From an uncultured Paracoccaceae bacterium (GTDB lineage Bacteria; Pseudomonadota; Alphaproteobacteria; Rhodobacterales; Rhodobacteraceae), in the NCBI GenBank assembly GCA_947500825.1, contig CANMTR010000011.1, positions 41,209-105,208 on the forward strand: a stretch of DNA of 64,000 nt, in the 5' to 3' direction. Below, one piece after another: positions 7,615 to 16,602 of this stretch. Below the pieces are notes generated by a model. It was given only the letters and a program-made list of their open reading frames with translations. It had not been told where the DNA came from and searched no databases. Made by a program: the position numbers and the translations under genes. Within the stretch, counting starts at the first letter, position 1. The number at the start of each line of letters is the position of its first letter.

Positions 7615-10600
7615 TTACTCCCGCGCGACCTGTGCCAGGAGCTGCGCGTTGCCGCCAGAGGCGGTCGTGTCGATGCACAGGTGCCGTTCGTGCATCACGT
7701 CGGACACCATCACATCGCCGGTCTGGAGACGCAGGAGCGGGCCCTCGCGCCGTGCAAGCTGGCGGGCGAGGGTGCGCGCGGTCTCCGCGTCGCCCCACCA
7801 GAGCGCCGCGCCGAAGGCGGGCGCGGTGGCGAGGTCCGTCTCCGCGTCCCCGTCGGTGGCGCGGCCGCCCAGGCGCTCCACGTCGGCCCGCTGTCGCTTG
7901 CGGTCCGCATCCGTGGGGCCGAGGCACAGGACGGCGGGGCGCGGCACCAGGTGCAGGCGGTTCGATTCGCCCGTCGGGCCGGGCAGGTCGATCACCGTCT
8001 CGGGGGCGGCGTCGGGGCGTCGGGGCTTCTGGAACCGCTCCACGTAGAACGGCCCGCCCGCCTTGGGCCCGGTGCCCGAAAGCTTCTCGCCGCCGAAGGG
8101 CTGGGAGGCCACGATGGCGCCGATCTGGTTGCGGTTGACGTAGAGGTTGCCGCACTCGATCTGGTCGGTGATGTACTGCACCCGGTCGTCGATGCGCGTG
8201 TGCAGCCCGAAGGTCAGCCCGTAGCCGCGCCCGTTGATCGCCTCGATCACGCTGTCGATCTTCGTGGCCTTGAACGTGGCCAGGTGCAGGACGGGGCCGA
8301 ACACCTCGCGCTCGATCTCCTCGATCCCCGAGACGCGGATCAGGGCGGGGGCCAGGAACGCGCCCCGGTCGGGGGCCGACGAGCGGTGCAGCAGGCGCCC
8401 CTCCTCCCGCGCCTTGTCGACATAGGCGGCGATGGGCTCGTGCGCCTCGGCGTCGATCAGCGGCCCGCTGTCGGAGTGGAGCAACCACGGATCGTCCACG
8501 TGGAAGGCGTCCATCGCGCCCGAGAGCATCTCGATGAAGTCGTCGGCGATGTCCTCCTGAACGTAGACGACCCGGCAGGCCGAGCAGCGCTGCCCGGCCG
8601 ACTGGAACGCCGATTGCAGCAGGTCGCGCACGGCCTGTTCGGGCAGGGCGGACGAATCGACCATCATCGCGTTCAGGCCCCCGGTCTCGGCGATGAGCGG
8701 CGCGCCGGGGGCGCAGTGTTCGGCCATGGCCTGCTTGATCTTCGCCGCCGTCTCGGTCGAACCGGTGAAGGCCGCGCCGTCCACGCGCGCGTCCGAGGTG
8801 AGCGCCGCGCCGACCTCGCCGCCGCCGGGGAGGAGCTGCAGCGCCTCGGCCGGCACGCCCGCCTCGTGCAGGAGCCGGGCGCCCGCATGGGCGATCAGGC
8901 TGGTCTGCTCGGCGGGTTTGGCCAGCACGGCGTTGCCGGCCGCGAGTGCCGCGGCGATCTGGCCGGTGAAGATCGCGAGGGGGAAGTTCCATGGACTGAT
9001 GCACACGACCCGGCCGAGGGCGGTGCCGTCGAGCCGCTCGGCCTCCTCGGCGTAGTAGAGGAGGAAGTCGACCGCCTCGCGCAGCTCGGCCACCGCGTCG
9101 GGCAGGGTCTTGCCCGCCTCCCGCGCGAGGATCGCGAAGAGCTCGCCGAAATTGTCCTCGTAGTGCCGCGCGGCGGCCTTGAGGATGCGCGCGCGCTCGG
9201 CCGCCGGGGCGTCCCAGGGCCGCGCGGCGGCAAAGGCCGTCTCCACGTCGGCCTCGGAGGCAGGGCGGACATGGCCCACGACCTCATCGGGCTCGGCGGG
9301 GTTGCGCACCTCCGCCTCCGCTTCCGGGGCCGCGTCGCCGGCGATGCGCGGGGCGGCCTCGAAGGTGCGGGTGCGGAACGGCTCGCGGGCGGAGTCGATC
9401 TCCTCCAGATGGTCTGCGGCCGTCAGGTCCCATCCACGGGAATTCTCGCGGAGGGGCAGGAAGATGTCGGTTCCCGGCGTGACCAGCGGCGTGCGGTCGA
9501 GCTTCTCGAACGGGTCCTCGGCCACCTTCTCGGGCGGGACCTCCTCGTCGACGATCTGGTTGACGAAGCTCGAGTTGGCCCCGTTTTCCAGCAGCCGGCG
9601 CACCAGATAGGCCAGCAGGTCCTCGTGCTGCCCGGTGGGCGCGTAGATGCGGCAGCGGATGCCGCGATCCTGCATCAGCAGGTCGTAGAGCGTCTCGCCC
9701 ATGCCGTGCAGGCGCTGGAACTCGTATTCCTCCCGGCCCACGCCCATCTGGCGCACCATGTGCAGCACCGCCGCGACGGTGTGGGCGTTGTGGGTCGCGA
9801 ATTGCGGATAGAGGCGCTCGCGGTGGCGCAGGAGCTTGCGCGCGTTGCCCAGGAAACTCACGTCGGCGGCCGGCTTGCGGGTGAAGACGGGGAACCGCGC
9901 CATCCCGTCCTGCTGGGCCATCTTGATCTCGGTGTCCCAGTAGGCGCCCTTCACGAGCCGCACCATGAGGCGCCGGTCGAGCCGCTCGGCCGTGGCCGCG
10001 ATCCAGTCGATCGCCGCCTCGCTGCGCGGGCCGAAGGCCTGGATGACGAAGCCGAACCCGTCCCAGCCGGCCAGCCGCTCGTCCGCCAGCACGCGCTCCA
10101 TCACCTCGAGCGAGAGGGTCAGGCGATCCTGCTCCTCGGCGTCCACGTTGAACCCGATCTTGAGCTTCGCGGCCTTCGCGGCGAGGTCGGCGACGATGGG
10201 CGACAGCTCCTCGATCACCGTGTCGCGATGGGCCATCTCGTAGCGCGGATGGAGGGCCGAGAACTTCACCGAGATGCCGGGATTCCTGGCCACGTCGCCC
10301 TTGGTGGCCCGCTTCGACATCTGCTCGATCGCGTGGGCGTAGGACTTGCGGTAGCGCTCGGCGTCCTCGAAGGTGCGCGCCGCCTCGCCCAGCATGTCGT
10401 AGGAATAGGTGTAGCCCTTGTCCTCCTGCTTGCGGGCGCGCTCCATCGCCTTCTCGATGGTCTCGCCCAGGACGAATTGCCGGCCCATGATCTTCATCGC
10501 GCGGCCCGTGGCCTGGCGGATCACCGGCTCGCCCATGCGCCGGATCGCGCCCCTGAGCGCCTTGAGGGGTCGGCTGTCGTCGTCGTCCAGCACCCGGCCC

Positions 10601-10986
10601 GTCAGCATCAGCCCCCAGGTGGAGGCGTTGACGAGCGAAGAGGAGGAATGGCCCAGGTGCTCGCCCCACTTGCCGGGCGCGATCTTGTCCTCGATCAGCT
10701 CGTCCATCGTCTCGGCATCGGGGACGCGCAGCAGCGCCTCGGCCAGGCACATGAGCGCGATGCCCTCGTCGGTGGAGAGGCCGTACTCGGCGAGGAACAC
10801 CTCCATCAGCCCCGGGTCGCCGCTCTTGCGGATGCGCTTGACCAGGCCGACGGCCGCCTCGCAGATCTCGCGCCTGTCCTGGGGCGACAGGTCGGCCTCG
10901 GCCTTCAGCCGCTCGAGCACGGCGTCGGCGTCGGGATAGGGCGAAATCGGCAGGACCGGCGGCGGCATCGTCGTGTCGCGAGGCAT
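7615..10986 (-). CDS. putA: Bifunctional proline dehydrogenase / L-glutamate gamma-semialdehyde dehydrogenase PutA (type B)
   Basis: Oxidises proline to P5C (FAD, electrons to quinone) and then to glutamate (NAD+). Of 1123 residues, roughly 70-460 form the ProDH barrel (R-L-V-K-G-A-Y-W-D-T and F-A-T-H-N-A-H landmarks). Roughly 540-1000 form the aldehyde dehydrogenase (E-T-G-G-L-N-A-M, and the S-A-G-Q-R-C-S-A-C-R loop with the catalytic Cys). The last ~110 residues form the extra C-terminal domain with H-E-R-H-L-C-I-D-T-T-A-S-G-G-N. No N-terminal ribbon-helix-helix is present, so it cannot autoregulate as E. coli PutA does. GGAGG lies seven bases before the chosen ATG; an ATG five codons earlier overlaps that site. 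Confidence 0.96.
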   Translation of the reverse strand: MPRDTTMPPPVLPISPYPDADAVLERLKAEADLSPQDRREICEAAVGLVKRIRKSGDPGLMEVFLAEYGLSTDEGIALMCLAEALLRVPDAETMDELIEDKIAPGKWGEHLGHSSSSLVNASTWGLMLTGRVLDDDDSRPLKALRGAIRRMGEPVIRQATGRAMKIMGRQFVLGETIEKAMERARKQEDKGYTYSYDMLGEAARTFEDAERYRKSYAHAIEQMSKRATKGDVARNPGISVKFSALHPRYEMAHRDTVIEELSPIVADLAAKAAKLKIGFNVDAEEQDRLTLSLEVMERVLADERLAGWDGFGFVIQAFGPRSEAAIDWIAATAERLDRRLMVRLVKGAYWDTEIKMAQQDGMARFPVFTRKPAADVSFLGNARKLLRHRERLYPQFATHNAHTVAAVLHMVRQMGVGREEYEFQRLHGMGETLYDLLMQDRGIRCRIYAPTGQHEDLLAYLVRRLLENGANSSFVNQIVDEEVPPEKVAEDPFEKLDRTPLVTPGTDIFLPLRENSRGWDLTAADHLEEIDSAREPFRTRTFEAAPRIAGDAAPEAEAEVRNPAEPDEVVGHVRPASEADVETAFAAARPWDAPAAERARILKAAARHYEDNFGELFAILAREAGKTLPDAVAELREAVDFLLYYAEEAERLDGTALGRVVCISPWNFPLAIFTGQIAAALAAGNAVLAKPAEQTSLIAHAGARLLHEAGVPAEALQLLPGGGEVGAALTSDARVDGAAFTGSTETAAKIKQAMAEHCAPGAPLIAETGGLNAMMVDSSALPEQAVRDLLQSAFQSAGQRCSACRVVYVQEDIADDFIEMLSGAMDAFHVDDPWLLHSDSGPLIDAEAHEPIAAYVDKAREEGRLLHRSSAPDRGAFLAPALIRVSGIEEIEREVFGPVLHLATFKATKIDSVIEAINGRGYGLTFGLHTRIDDRVQYITDQIECGNLYVNRNQIGAIVASQPFGGEKLSGTGPKAGGPFYVERFQKPRRPDAAPETVIDLPGPTGESNRLHLVPRPAVLCLGPTDADRKRQRADVERLGGRATDGDAETDLATAPAFGAALWWGDAETARTLARQLARREGPLLRLQTGDVMVSDVMHERHLCIDTTASGGNAQLLAQVARE

Positions 10987-11245
10987 ATGTCTTCCCTCCA
11001 TGCAGTTGTTACGATCCTAGCGTTAATGGCGACGACGTATAGGAGGGGGAGCCGGCGAATCCGTCCCCGATCCGCCCGAATCGGCATCGTTAGCGGTAGA
11101 TGTCGCGGCAAATGGCCCTCCCCCCGGGCAAAATCGCCCATATCCGGCCGCGGCGCGGGGGCCGGTGGAGGCGGCATGCCACGACACGGAACCATTCCGG
11201 CGCGGGGCCGCGTTACGGACGGACCGACACGCCAAGGAGACCGCC
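10987..11245. promoter_or_regulatory. Divergent promoter region putA / aldo-keto reductase
   Basis: A 259-base gap between two divergently transcribed genes must hold both promoters. I could not identify convincing -35/-10 pairs or a symmetrical operator, and no putR-type regulator gene is adjacent. Confidence 0.4.
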
Positions 11246-12070
11246 ATGCCCGTCACACCGATCGGCCCCGCCAAGATCCCCTCGCTGGGGCTCGGCACCT
11301 TCCAGATGGACGGCGGCAAGACCGCCGACCTCGTCCGTGCCGCCCTGTCCGAAGGGTACCGCCACATCGACACCGCCCAGGCCTATGGCAACGAGGAAGA
11401 GGTCGGCCAGGGTATCCGCGACGCGGATGTGCCCCGCGACCAGGTGTTCCTGACCACCAAGATCCTGCCCGACCGCCACGGCGCCGCCGATTTCAAGCGC
11501 GCCGCCCACGAGTCGCTGGAGCGGCTAGGGACCGATTACGTGGATCTGCTGCTGCTGCACTGGCCGTCGAAGGACGTGCCCCTGACCGAGACGCTGCCGG
11601 TCCTCGACGAGCTGATCGACGCGGGCCACGTCCGGTTCGGCGGCGTGTCGAACTTCACCGCGGCGCACTTGCAGCAGGCGACCAGCGTGATGTCTCACCC
11701 CGTCGCGACGAACCAGATCGAATTCCACCCCTTCATCAGCCAGATCAAGCTGCTGGAGATGATGGACGGCATGGGCATTCCGTTCGAGGCCTATTCGCCC
11801 CTGGCGCGCGGGCAGGTGATGGAGAACGACGCGCTGAAGGAGATCGCGGAGGCGCACGACGCCAACCCCGCGCAGATTTCCGTGGCCTGGATCCTGGCCA
11901 AGGGCGGCGTGGCCATCCCCAAGACGGCGAAGAAGGAGCGTCTGGCCTCCAACCTCGCCTCCGCCGAGATCGAATTGAGCGCCGACGAGATGAAGCGCAT
12001 CGACGTCATGGCCAAGCCCGACGGACGCATCATCTCGCCCGACAACATGGCGCCCGACTGGGACGACTGA
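11246..12070 (+). CDS. Aldo/keto reductase (2,5-didehydrogluconate reductase type)
   Basis: 274 residues with the AKR barrel and complete catalytic tetrad: Asp42 and Tyr47 in the H-I-D-T-A-x-x-Y-G-N-E motif, Lys72 in T-T-K-I-L-P and His105 in L-L-L-H-W-P. Also visible is a C-terminal NADPH-binding segment (A-I-P-K-T-A-K-K-E-R). It should reduce carbonyls in the cytoplasm with NADPH; the substrate is unknown. AAGGAG precedes the chosen ATG by eight bases, and a longer frame starting at 11165 is ignored. Monocistronic. Confidence 0.92.
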   Translation: MPVTPIGPAKIPSLGLGTFQMDGGKTADLVRAALSEGYRHIDTAQAYGNEEEVGQGIRDADVPRDQVFLTTKILPDRHGAADFKRAAHESLERLGTDYVDLLLLHWPSKDVPLTETLPVLDELIDAGHVRFGGVSNFTAAHLQQATSVMSHPVATNQIEFHPFISQIKLLEMMDGMGIPFEAYSPLARGQVMENDALKEIAEAHDANPAQISVAWILAKGGVAIPKTAKKERLASNLASAEIELSADEMKRIDVMAKPDGRIISPDNMAPDWDD

Positions 12071-12078
12071 AGATGGAC

Positions 12079-12101
12079 GCCGGGGCGGCACCCGCCCCGG
12101 C
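12079..12101. terminator. Bidirectional hairpin between convergent genes
   Basis: Perfect ten-base-pair stem GCCGGGGCGG/CCGCCCCGGC with a three-base loop in the 46-base gap between the converging aldo-keto reductase and nlpD genes. It has no T-tract but good symmetry and placement for a shared terminator. Confidence 0.6.
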
Positions 12102-12116
12102 TGCCCCGGGCGCGGG

Positions 12117-13250
12117 CTAGTCCAGGTATTCCGTCGGATCGACGCTCTCGAAACCCTCGCGCACCTCGAAATGGAGGAATGCGGGATCGGTGTCGCGGAT
12201 GCGGGCGAGCGTCTGGCCGCGGCCGACGCTCTCTCCCTTCTGCACCGTCACGTTGGCCACCCCGGCATAGACGGTCAGCAACCCGTCGGGGTGGCGCAGC
12301 ACCAGGATCGGCACCTGGTCGGTGTCGCGGGTGATCGCCGCCACGGTGCCCTCGGCGGCCGCGCGCACCGGCGTTCCGGGGATGGCCGCGATGACGATGC
12401 CGTCGTTCGTTCCCTTGTCGAAGGCCCGGATCACGCTGCCCTGGACGGGATAGGCGAGGCGCGCGCCGCTGTCGGAGGCGCTCGTCGTCTCCTCGGCCAT
12501 GGTCTCGGGCGCGGGCGTGTCCTCCGGCGGCGCCTGCGTGGCCTCCTCCTCGGGGAGGGGCTCGGCGGCGGAGGGCGGCGGCGGCACCGCGGTGCCCTCG
12601 CCGGGTCGGCTCTCGCGCGTTTCGGGCGGGGCGGTCTCGTCCGCGACGGGGATCAGGAGGTAGGCGCCCTCGCGCACCGTGAGATCCTCTCCCAGCCCGT
12701 TCCACTCCGCCAGCGCCTGCACCGGCACGCCGTAGCGCCGCGCGATGGAGAACGCCGTCTCGCCCCGGGCCACCCGGTGGCGCACGGGCTCGGTGCCTGC
12801 GCGGTCGATCGCGGCCGAGGCCCTGTCTTCCAGCGAGCTGGTGGATATCTCGCCCGCGGGGCGGATCGGGCCGGTGACCGGGCTGCCGGTGGCCGGGGAC
12901 GGCTCGGCCACGCGGCGGGGCAGGGCCACGACCTCGCCCGGGCGAAGGGCCGCGTCGGCCGGCACGCCGTTGTAACGGGCGAGCTCGGCCGGCGGCAGGC
13001 CCACGCGCGCCGCCACGCCGGCGATGGTGTCGCCCTGCCGCGCCAGCGCCACCTGGTAGCCGGGATAGGAGATCACGCCGCGATTGTCGGGGCGGGGCCG
13101 GTCGGCCACCTGCCGCGCCACGGCATCGGATGTGTGGAAGGCCTGGCCGAGGTTGCCCCTCAGGTCCAGGTCGATGGCGCCGTCCGGCCCGCAGGCCGTC
13201 AGCGCCAGCAGGGTGGAGGAAAGGATCGCGCCCCGGGAAAGGCCTGCCAT
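12117..13250 (-). CDS. nlpD: NlpD-like lipoprotein with LysM repeats and degenerate LytM (M23) domain
   Basis: 377 residues. A short lipoprotein signal ends in the lipobox L-T-A-C-G (Cys about residue 20). Two LysM modules follow (about 60-105 and 160-205), then a Pro/Glu-rich linker, then a C-terminal LytM/M23 domain. The zinc ligands expected in active M23 peptidases are replaced: the H-x-G-x-D region reads N-D-G-I-V-I and the Y-A-H region reads Y-A-G. It therefore probably activates an amidase during cell separation rather than cutting peptidoglycan. The order surE-pcm-nlpD matches E. coli. An alternative ATG overlapping the pcm stop (13304) would add 18 residues before the signal. Confidence 0.85.
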   Translation of the reverse strand: MAGLSRGAILSSTLLALTACGPDGAIDLDLRGNLGQAFHTSDAVARQVADRPRPDNRGVISYPGYQVALARQGDTIAGVAARVGLPPAELARYNGVPADAALRPGEVVALPRRVAEPSPATGSPVTGPIRPAGEISTSSLEDRASAAIDRAGTEPVRHRVARGETAFSIARRYGVPVQALAEWNGLGEDLTVREGAYLLIPVADETAPPETRESRPGEGTAVPPPPSAAEPLPEEEATQAPPEDTPAPETMAEETTSASDSGARLAYPVQGSVIRAFDKGTNDGIVIAAIPGTPVRAAAEGTVAAITRDTDQVPILVLRHPDGLLTVYAGVANVTVQKGESVGRGQTLARIRDTDPAFLHFEVREGFESVDPTEYLD

Positions 13251-13300
13251 GCCGCTCGTCCTCGTTGTCTTGCCGCCGCCTCTTGCCGGGCGCTCGGGTG

Positions 13301-13942
13301 TCATTCCTGGCCCATCCCCTCGATCAGCGGAACGAAGCGGACGGCGCGCAATTCCTCGTAGTCGACGCCGTCCTCGCCCCGCGTCACCTTGATCAGGCGC
13401 TGGACGTGGTCGGACTGGCCGACGGGAAGCACCATGATACCGCCGATCCGAAGCTGGGCCAATAGGGGGCCGGGCGGATCCTCGGCCGCGGCGGTCACCA
13501 GGATGCGGTCGAAGGGGGCCTGGTCGGGCAGGCCGCGGCTGCCGTCCGAGGCCAGGACCGTGACGTTGGAGATGCCCAGGGATTCCATCGTCTCCTGCGC
13601 CGACTGGGCCAGGCGGCGATGACGGTCGACCGAGTAGACCCGGCGCGCCAGCAGGCTCAGGATCGCGGCCTGGTAGCCCGAACCCGCGCCCACCTCGAGG
13701 ACCTTGTCGCGGGGCGACACGTCGAGCGCCTGGGTCATCAGCCCCACCACCGAGGGTTGCGAGATCGTCTGGCCGCATGGGATCGGCAGCGGCATGTCCT
13801 CGTAGGCGCGGTCGGCGAAGATGCCCCGCACGAAGGCGCCGCGGTCGATCCGTTCCATGGCGTCCAGAACCCGGGCATCGGTGACCCCGCGCGAGCGCAG
13901 CTGGAACAGGAACTGCATCCGGCGTTCGGGGTCGAGGCTCAT
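13301..13942 (-). CDS. pcm: Protein-L-isoaspartate O-methyltransferase
   Basis: 213 residues with the SAM-binding Rossmann fold: [13 protein letters not shown] (motif I), the upstream G-Q-T-I-S-Q-P substrate loop, and the V-L-P-V-G segment. It methylates isoaspartyl residues in damaged proteins using S-adenosylmethionine. It overlaps the surE stop by four bases (ATGA) and is followed by nlpD. Confidence 0.95.
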   Translation of the reverse strand: MSLDPERRMQFLFQLRSRGVTDARVLDAMERIDRGAFVRGIFADRAYEDMPLPIPCGQTISQPSVVGLMTQALDVSPRDKVLEVGAGSGYQAAILSLLARRVYSVDRHRRLAQSAQETMESLGISNVTVLASDGSRGLPDQAPFDRILVTAAAEDPPGPLLAQLRIGGIMVLPVGQSDHVQRLIKVTRGEDGVDYEELRAVRFVPLIEGMGQE

Positions 13943-14721
13943 CCGAGCGCGTCCCTCAGCGCGTCGATCCGGTCGTGGGCGGTCAGGTCGGCGCGCATGG
14001 GCGTGACGGCCACGCGGCGGTCGAGCGCCGCGGCCGCGTCGGTGCCCGGCGCCGTCGGCGTCTGCTGCGGCCCGCCCGTGACATAGAGGAACCGCCGCCC
14101 CGAGGGGGAGACATGGGGCGTCATGCCGTGGCCCGCGTCCTCGCGCCGGCCCTGGACGCCCACCGCCAGCCCGGCCACGTCGGCGGCCGCGCAGGGCGGA
14201 AAATTGACGTTGTAGAACAGGCGGTAGGGCGCCTCCTCCCACTCGCCGTGGGACAGGAGGCGGCGCACCGTGTCGGCGCCGTGGGCGCGGGCGGCCTCGA
14301 ACGGATCGTCGAGGCCCGCGTTGTCGGGGCCGAAATACTGGCTGAGGGCGATCGCGGGCAGGTTCTGGAGCGCGGCCTCGATGGCGCCGCCGACGGTGCC
14401 CGAGTACATGACGTTCTCGGCCGCGTTGTTGCCCCGGTTCACCCCCGACAGGACCAGGTCCGGCCGGTCGGGCAGGATGTCGTAGAGCGCGGCCAGGACG
14501 CAATCGGCCGGCGAGCCTTCCACCGCGTGGCGGCGGGGGCCGAACTCCTGCACCATCGTGGGCCGCGCGTAGGAGATGCAGTGGCCCACGCCCGACTGTT
14601 CGAAGGCGGGCGCCACCGTCCAGATCTCGGCGTCGGCTCCCCCCACATCGGCCGCGATCTCGCCCAGCACCTGCAGGCCCGGCGCGGTGATGCCGTCGTC
14701 GTTCGTGATCAGAATGCGCAT
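13939..14721 (-). CDS. surE: 5'/3'-nucleotidase SurE
   Basis: 260 residues starting [15 protein letters not shown], the SurE metal-binding signature with the Asp-Asp pair. The S-G-V-N-R-G-N-N and Y-S-G-T-V-G-A/G-A-x-E landmarks follow. It is a divalent-metal-dependent nucleoside monophosphatase in the cytoplasm. First gene of surE-pcm-nlpD. Confidence 0.96.
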   Translation of the reverse strand: MRILITNDDGITAPGLQVLGEIAADVGGADAEIWTVAPAFEQSGVGHCISYARPTMVQEFGPRRHAVEGSPADCVLAALYDILPDRPDLVLSGVNRGNNAAENVMYSGTVGGAIEAALQNLPAIALSQYFGPDNAGLDDPFEAARAHGADTVRRLLSHGEWEEAPYRLFYNVNFPPCAAADVAGLAVGVQGRREDAGHGMTPHVSPSGRRFLYVTGGPQQTPTAPGTDAAAALDRRVAVTPMRADLTAHDRIDALRDALG

Positions 14722-14788
14722 GACGTCCCCGGTCGGTTCGGCCGCCTTCCTAGGTCAGCGGGGGCCGGGCGGCAAGTCGCGTGGCCGC

Positions 14789-15430
14789 TCAGACCCCCGA
14801 CAGGAGGCGTCGGGCCTCGGCCCCGGGATCGGCCAGCGAGGCGCGGTCCTCGCCGGGAAAGAAGCGCGCCCGCGTCGCGGTGGGCATGGGCGAGGGCTCC
14901 AGGACCGACACGGCGGGACCGGTGTTTTCGGTCTCGGCGGCCCAGGAGCGGGCGAGCGCGATCTGGGCCGCCTTGGTGGCGCCGTAGCTGCCGAAGAACT
15001 TCGCTCCCGCGCGGGGGTCGTCGAAGAACATCGCCCGCCCCGCCGGCGCGGCCAGCAGGAGCGGCTCGACCATGCGGATCAGGGTCGCCGTCGCGGTGGC
15101 GTTGACCGCCAGCGACCGGTCCCAGTCCTTGGGCTGGACATGGGCGGCGGGGGTGAGCGGGGCGGCGTGGACGGCCGTATGGCACCACAGGTCGGCGTGG
15201 CCCCAGCGGTCGTGGATGCCCCGGCACAGATGGGCCATCGCGTCCGCGTTCGTCACGTCCATGGGGGCGAGCGTGGCCTGCCCGCCGGCGGCGCGGACGC
15301 GGTCGTCGAGCTCCTCCAGCGCGCCGGTGGTGCGGGCCACCGCGACGATGTGATGGGTGGGGGCGAGGGCCAGCGCCAGGGCGGCGCCGAGGCCGCGCGA
15401 CGCGCCGGTTATGAGGGCGATCTGGGTCAT
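14789..15430 (-). CDS. Short-chain dehydrogenase/reductase family protein
   Basis: 213 residues. The N-terminal Rossmann signature T-G-A-S-R-G-L-G and the catalytic Tyr/Lys motif Y-G-A-T-K are present. The usual N-N-A-G structural motif is replaced by H-T-A-V, and the residue expected to be the catalytic Ser (about 13 before the Tyr) is not Ser. It may be an atypical SDR or have weak activity; substrate unknown. The chosen ATG opens directly into the first beta strand, and a longer upstream frame is not SDR-like. Divergent from bioY. Confidence 0.85.
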   Translation of the reverse strand: MTQIALITGASRGLGAALALALAPTHHIVAVARTTGALEELDDRVRAAGGQATLAPMDVTNADAMAHLCRGIHDRWGHADLWCHTAVHAAPLTPAAHVQPKDWDRSLAVNATATATLIRMVEPLLLAAPAGRAMFFDDPRAGAKFFGSYGATKAAQIALARSWAAETENTGPAVSVLEPSPMPTATRARFFPGEDRASLADPGAEARRLLSGV

Positions 15431-15511
15431 GCGGGGCCCGATTACGTGGCTTCGGGGGGCAGTGCAATCGCGCGGCTTGACTGTCACGCCCCATCGGGGG
15501 ACACCCAAGCC

Positions 15512-15521
15512 GGATAGATAT
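15512..15521 (+). promoter_or_regulatory. Weak BioR-box-like site before bioY
   Basis: GGATAGATAT shares the central ATAGATA with the alphaproteobacterial BioR consensus as I recall it (TTATAGATAA type) and lies just upstream of the bioY ribosome-binding site. The flanks do not match well, so this is only a candidate operator. Confidence 0.25.
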
Positions 15522-15536
15522 CGAGGGAGCCTCATC

Positions 15537-16097
15537 ATGACCAACGACACGCCTCTCCTTCAGGGCCGCGACCGCGCGATGTGGCAGAGCCTGTTCCTCG
15601 TCTTTGGCGCCTCGGTGCTGGTGGCGCTGTCGGCGCAGGTGGAGGTGCCGATGCTGCCGGTGCCGATGTCGTTGCAGACGCTGGCGGTGTCCGTCGTGGG
15701 CCTGACGCTGGGCTCCCGGCTGGGGGCGGCGGCGCTCGCGGCCTACCTGGCGCAGGGCGCGATGGGCCTGCCGGTCTTTTCGGGCGGGGATGCGGGCGCG
15801 CATCACCTGCTGGGGCCCACGGGCGGGTTCCTGCTGGCCTATCCGGCGATGGCGTTCCTGACGGGCTGGCTGGCCGAGCACGGCATGGCGCGCGGGCTGG
15901 GGCGGACCTTCGTGGCCGCGCTGCTGCCGGCGACGGCGCTGTTCGTGCCGGGCGTGGCGTGGCTCTGGGCTGTAACGCCGCTGGATCTCGGCGCCGCGGC
16001 GATGGCGGGGATGGTGCCGTTCGTCTTCGGCGACGTGGTCAAGTCGGGCCTGGCGGCGCTGGTCGTGGCCGGTGGGTGGAGCGCCTCAAAGCGCTGA
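15537..16097 (+). CDS. bioY: Biotin transporter S component BioY
   Basis: 186 residues, about six membrane helices. The BioY landmarks are a P-M-L-P-V-P-M-S-L-Q-T-L-A-V segment after the first helix, G-L-P-V-F-S-G-G and G-P-T-G-G-F-L-L-A-Y-P. It binds biotin with high affinity in the inner membrane. No bioM/bioN energy-coupling genes are adjacent, so it works alone or with a shared ECF module elsewhere. GAGGGAG precedes the ATG. Confidence 0.95.
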   Translation: MTNDTPLLQGRDRAMWQSLFLVFGASVLVALSAQVEVPMLPVPMSLQTLAVSVVGLTLGSRLGAAALAAYLAQGAMGLPVFSGGDAGAHHLLGPTGGFLLAYPAMAFLTGWLAEHGMARGLGRTFVAALLPATALFVPGVAWLWAVTPLDLGAAAMAGMVPFVFGDVVKSGLAALVVAGGWSASKR

Positions 16098-16119
16098 TCC
16101 GAAAGGACTTTCAGGAACT

Positions 16120-16602
16120 TCAGGCGCCGCCCTCCGGGGCGGCGTCTTGCGTTTCGTGAAGCTCTTCCAGCGCGCCTTCGCACAGGCCCAGGGGCAGCCA
16201 GCGGCAGCCCGCGCAGAGGCTCGCCAGATCGCCGGGGCGGACGCGGGCGCGGATGCGCGCCTTGGCCTCGCCCCAGGTCAGCCCGTCGCCCGGCGAAAGG
16301 CCGAGCCTCGCGGCATGATCGCGGTCCAACCTCTTGATCTTGCTTTCTTTCGCGCAGACGGCGCCGCGGCGTTCGGGGCAGGGCGCGCAGATCGGATCGA
16401 GGCCCCCGACGATGCGCAGGGGCGTGTCGTCGCGCGCCCGCATGGGCAGGGCGAGACGGGCCATGTTGGCGGTGAAGGCGTCGGAATAGCCGTATCCGCG
16501 AAAGCCCAGGGAGCACATCAGGTGGTGGGGCCGGAGGGCCAGGCCCGCTGTCGGAATCGCGTCGGAGTCCCGGCGGAGTTCCGGAGCGGCGCCCTTCGTC
16601 AC
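16120..16602 (-). CDS. DUF1284 domain-containing protein
   Basis: 160 residues with the DUF1284 opening L-R-P-H-H-L-M-C-S-L-G-F-R-G-x-G-Y-S. Several cysteines are spaced as if for metal or cluster binding: C-A-P-C and V-C-A-K mid-protein, and L-C-A-G-C near the end. Cytoplasmic, function unknown. The start is a GTG overlapping the purF stop; an internal ATG just before C-S-L-G would give a shorter form lacking the conserved R-P-H-H. Likely co-transcribed with purF. Confidence 0.8.
   Translation of the reverse strand: MTKGAAPELRRDSDAIPTAGLALRPHHLMCSLGFRGYGYSDAFTANMARLALPMRARDDTPLRIVGGLDPICAPCPERRGAVCAKESKIKRLDRDHAARLGLSPGDGLTWGEAKARIRARVRPGDLASLCAGCRWLPLGLCEGALEELHETQDAAPEGGA
16126..16144. 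terminator. GC hairpin at the bioY/DUF1284 junction
   Basis: Seven-base-pair stem CGCCGCC/GGCGGCG followed by TCTTGCGTTT on the plus strand. It overlaps the last codons of the converging DUF1284 gene and would terminate bioY. Confidence 0.5.

Noticed and set aside
6781..12120. A 1779-codon open frame on the plus strand antisense to murA and putA
   Set aside because: Stop-free antisense frames are common at 70% GC. The product is Arg/His/Gly-rich with no domain, while the opposite strand encodes MurA and PutA with all motifs.
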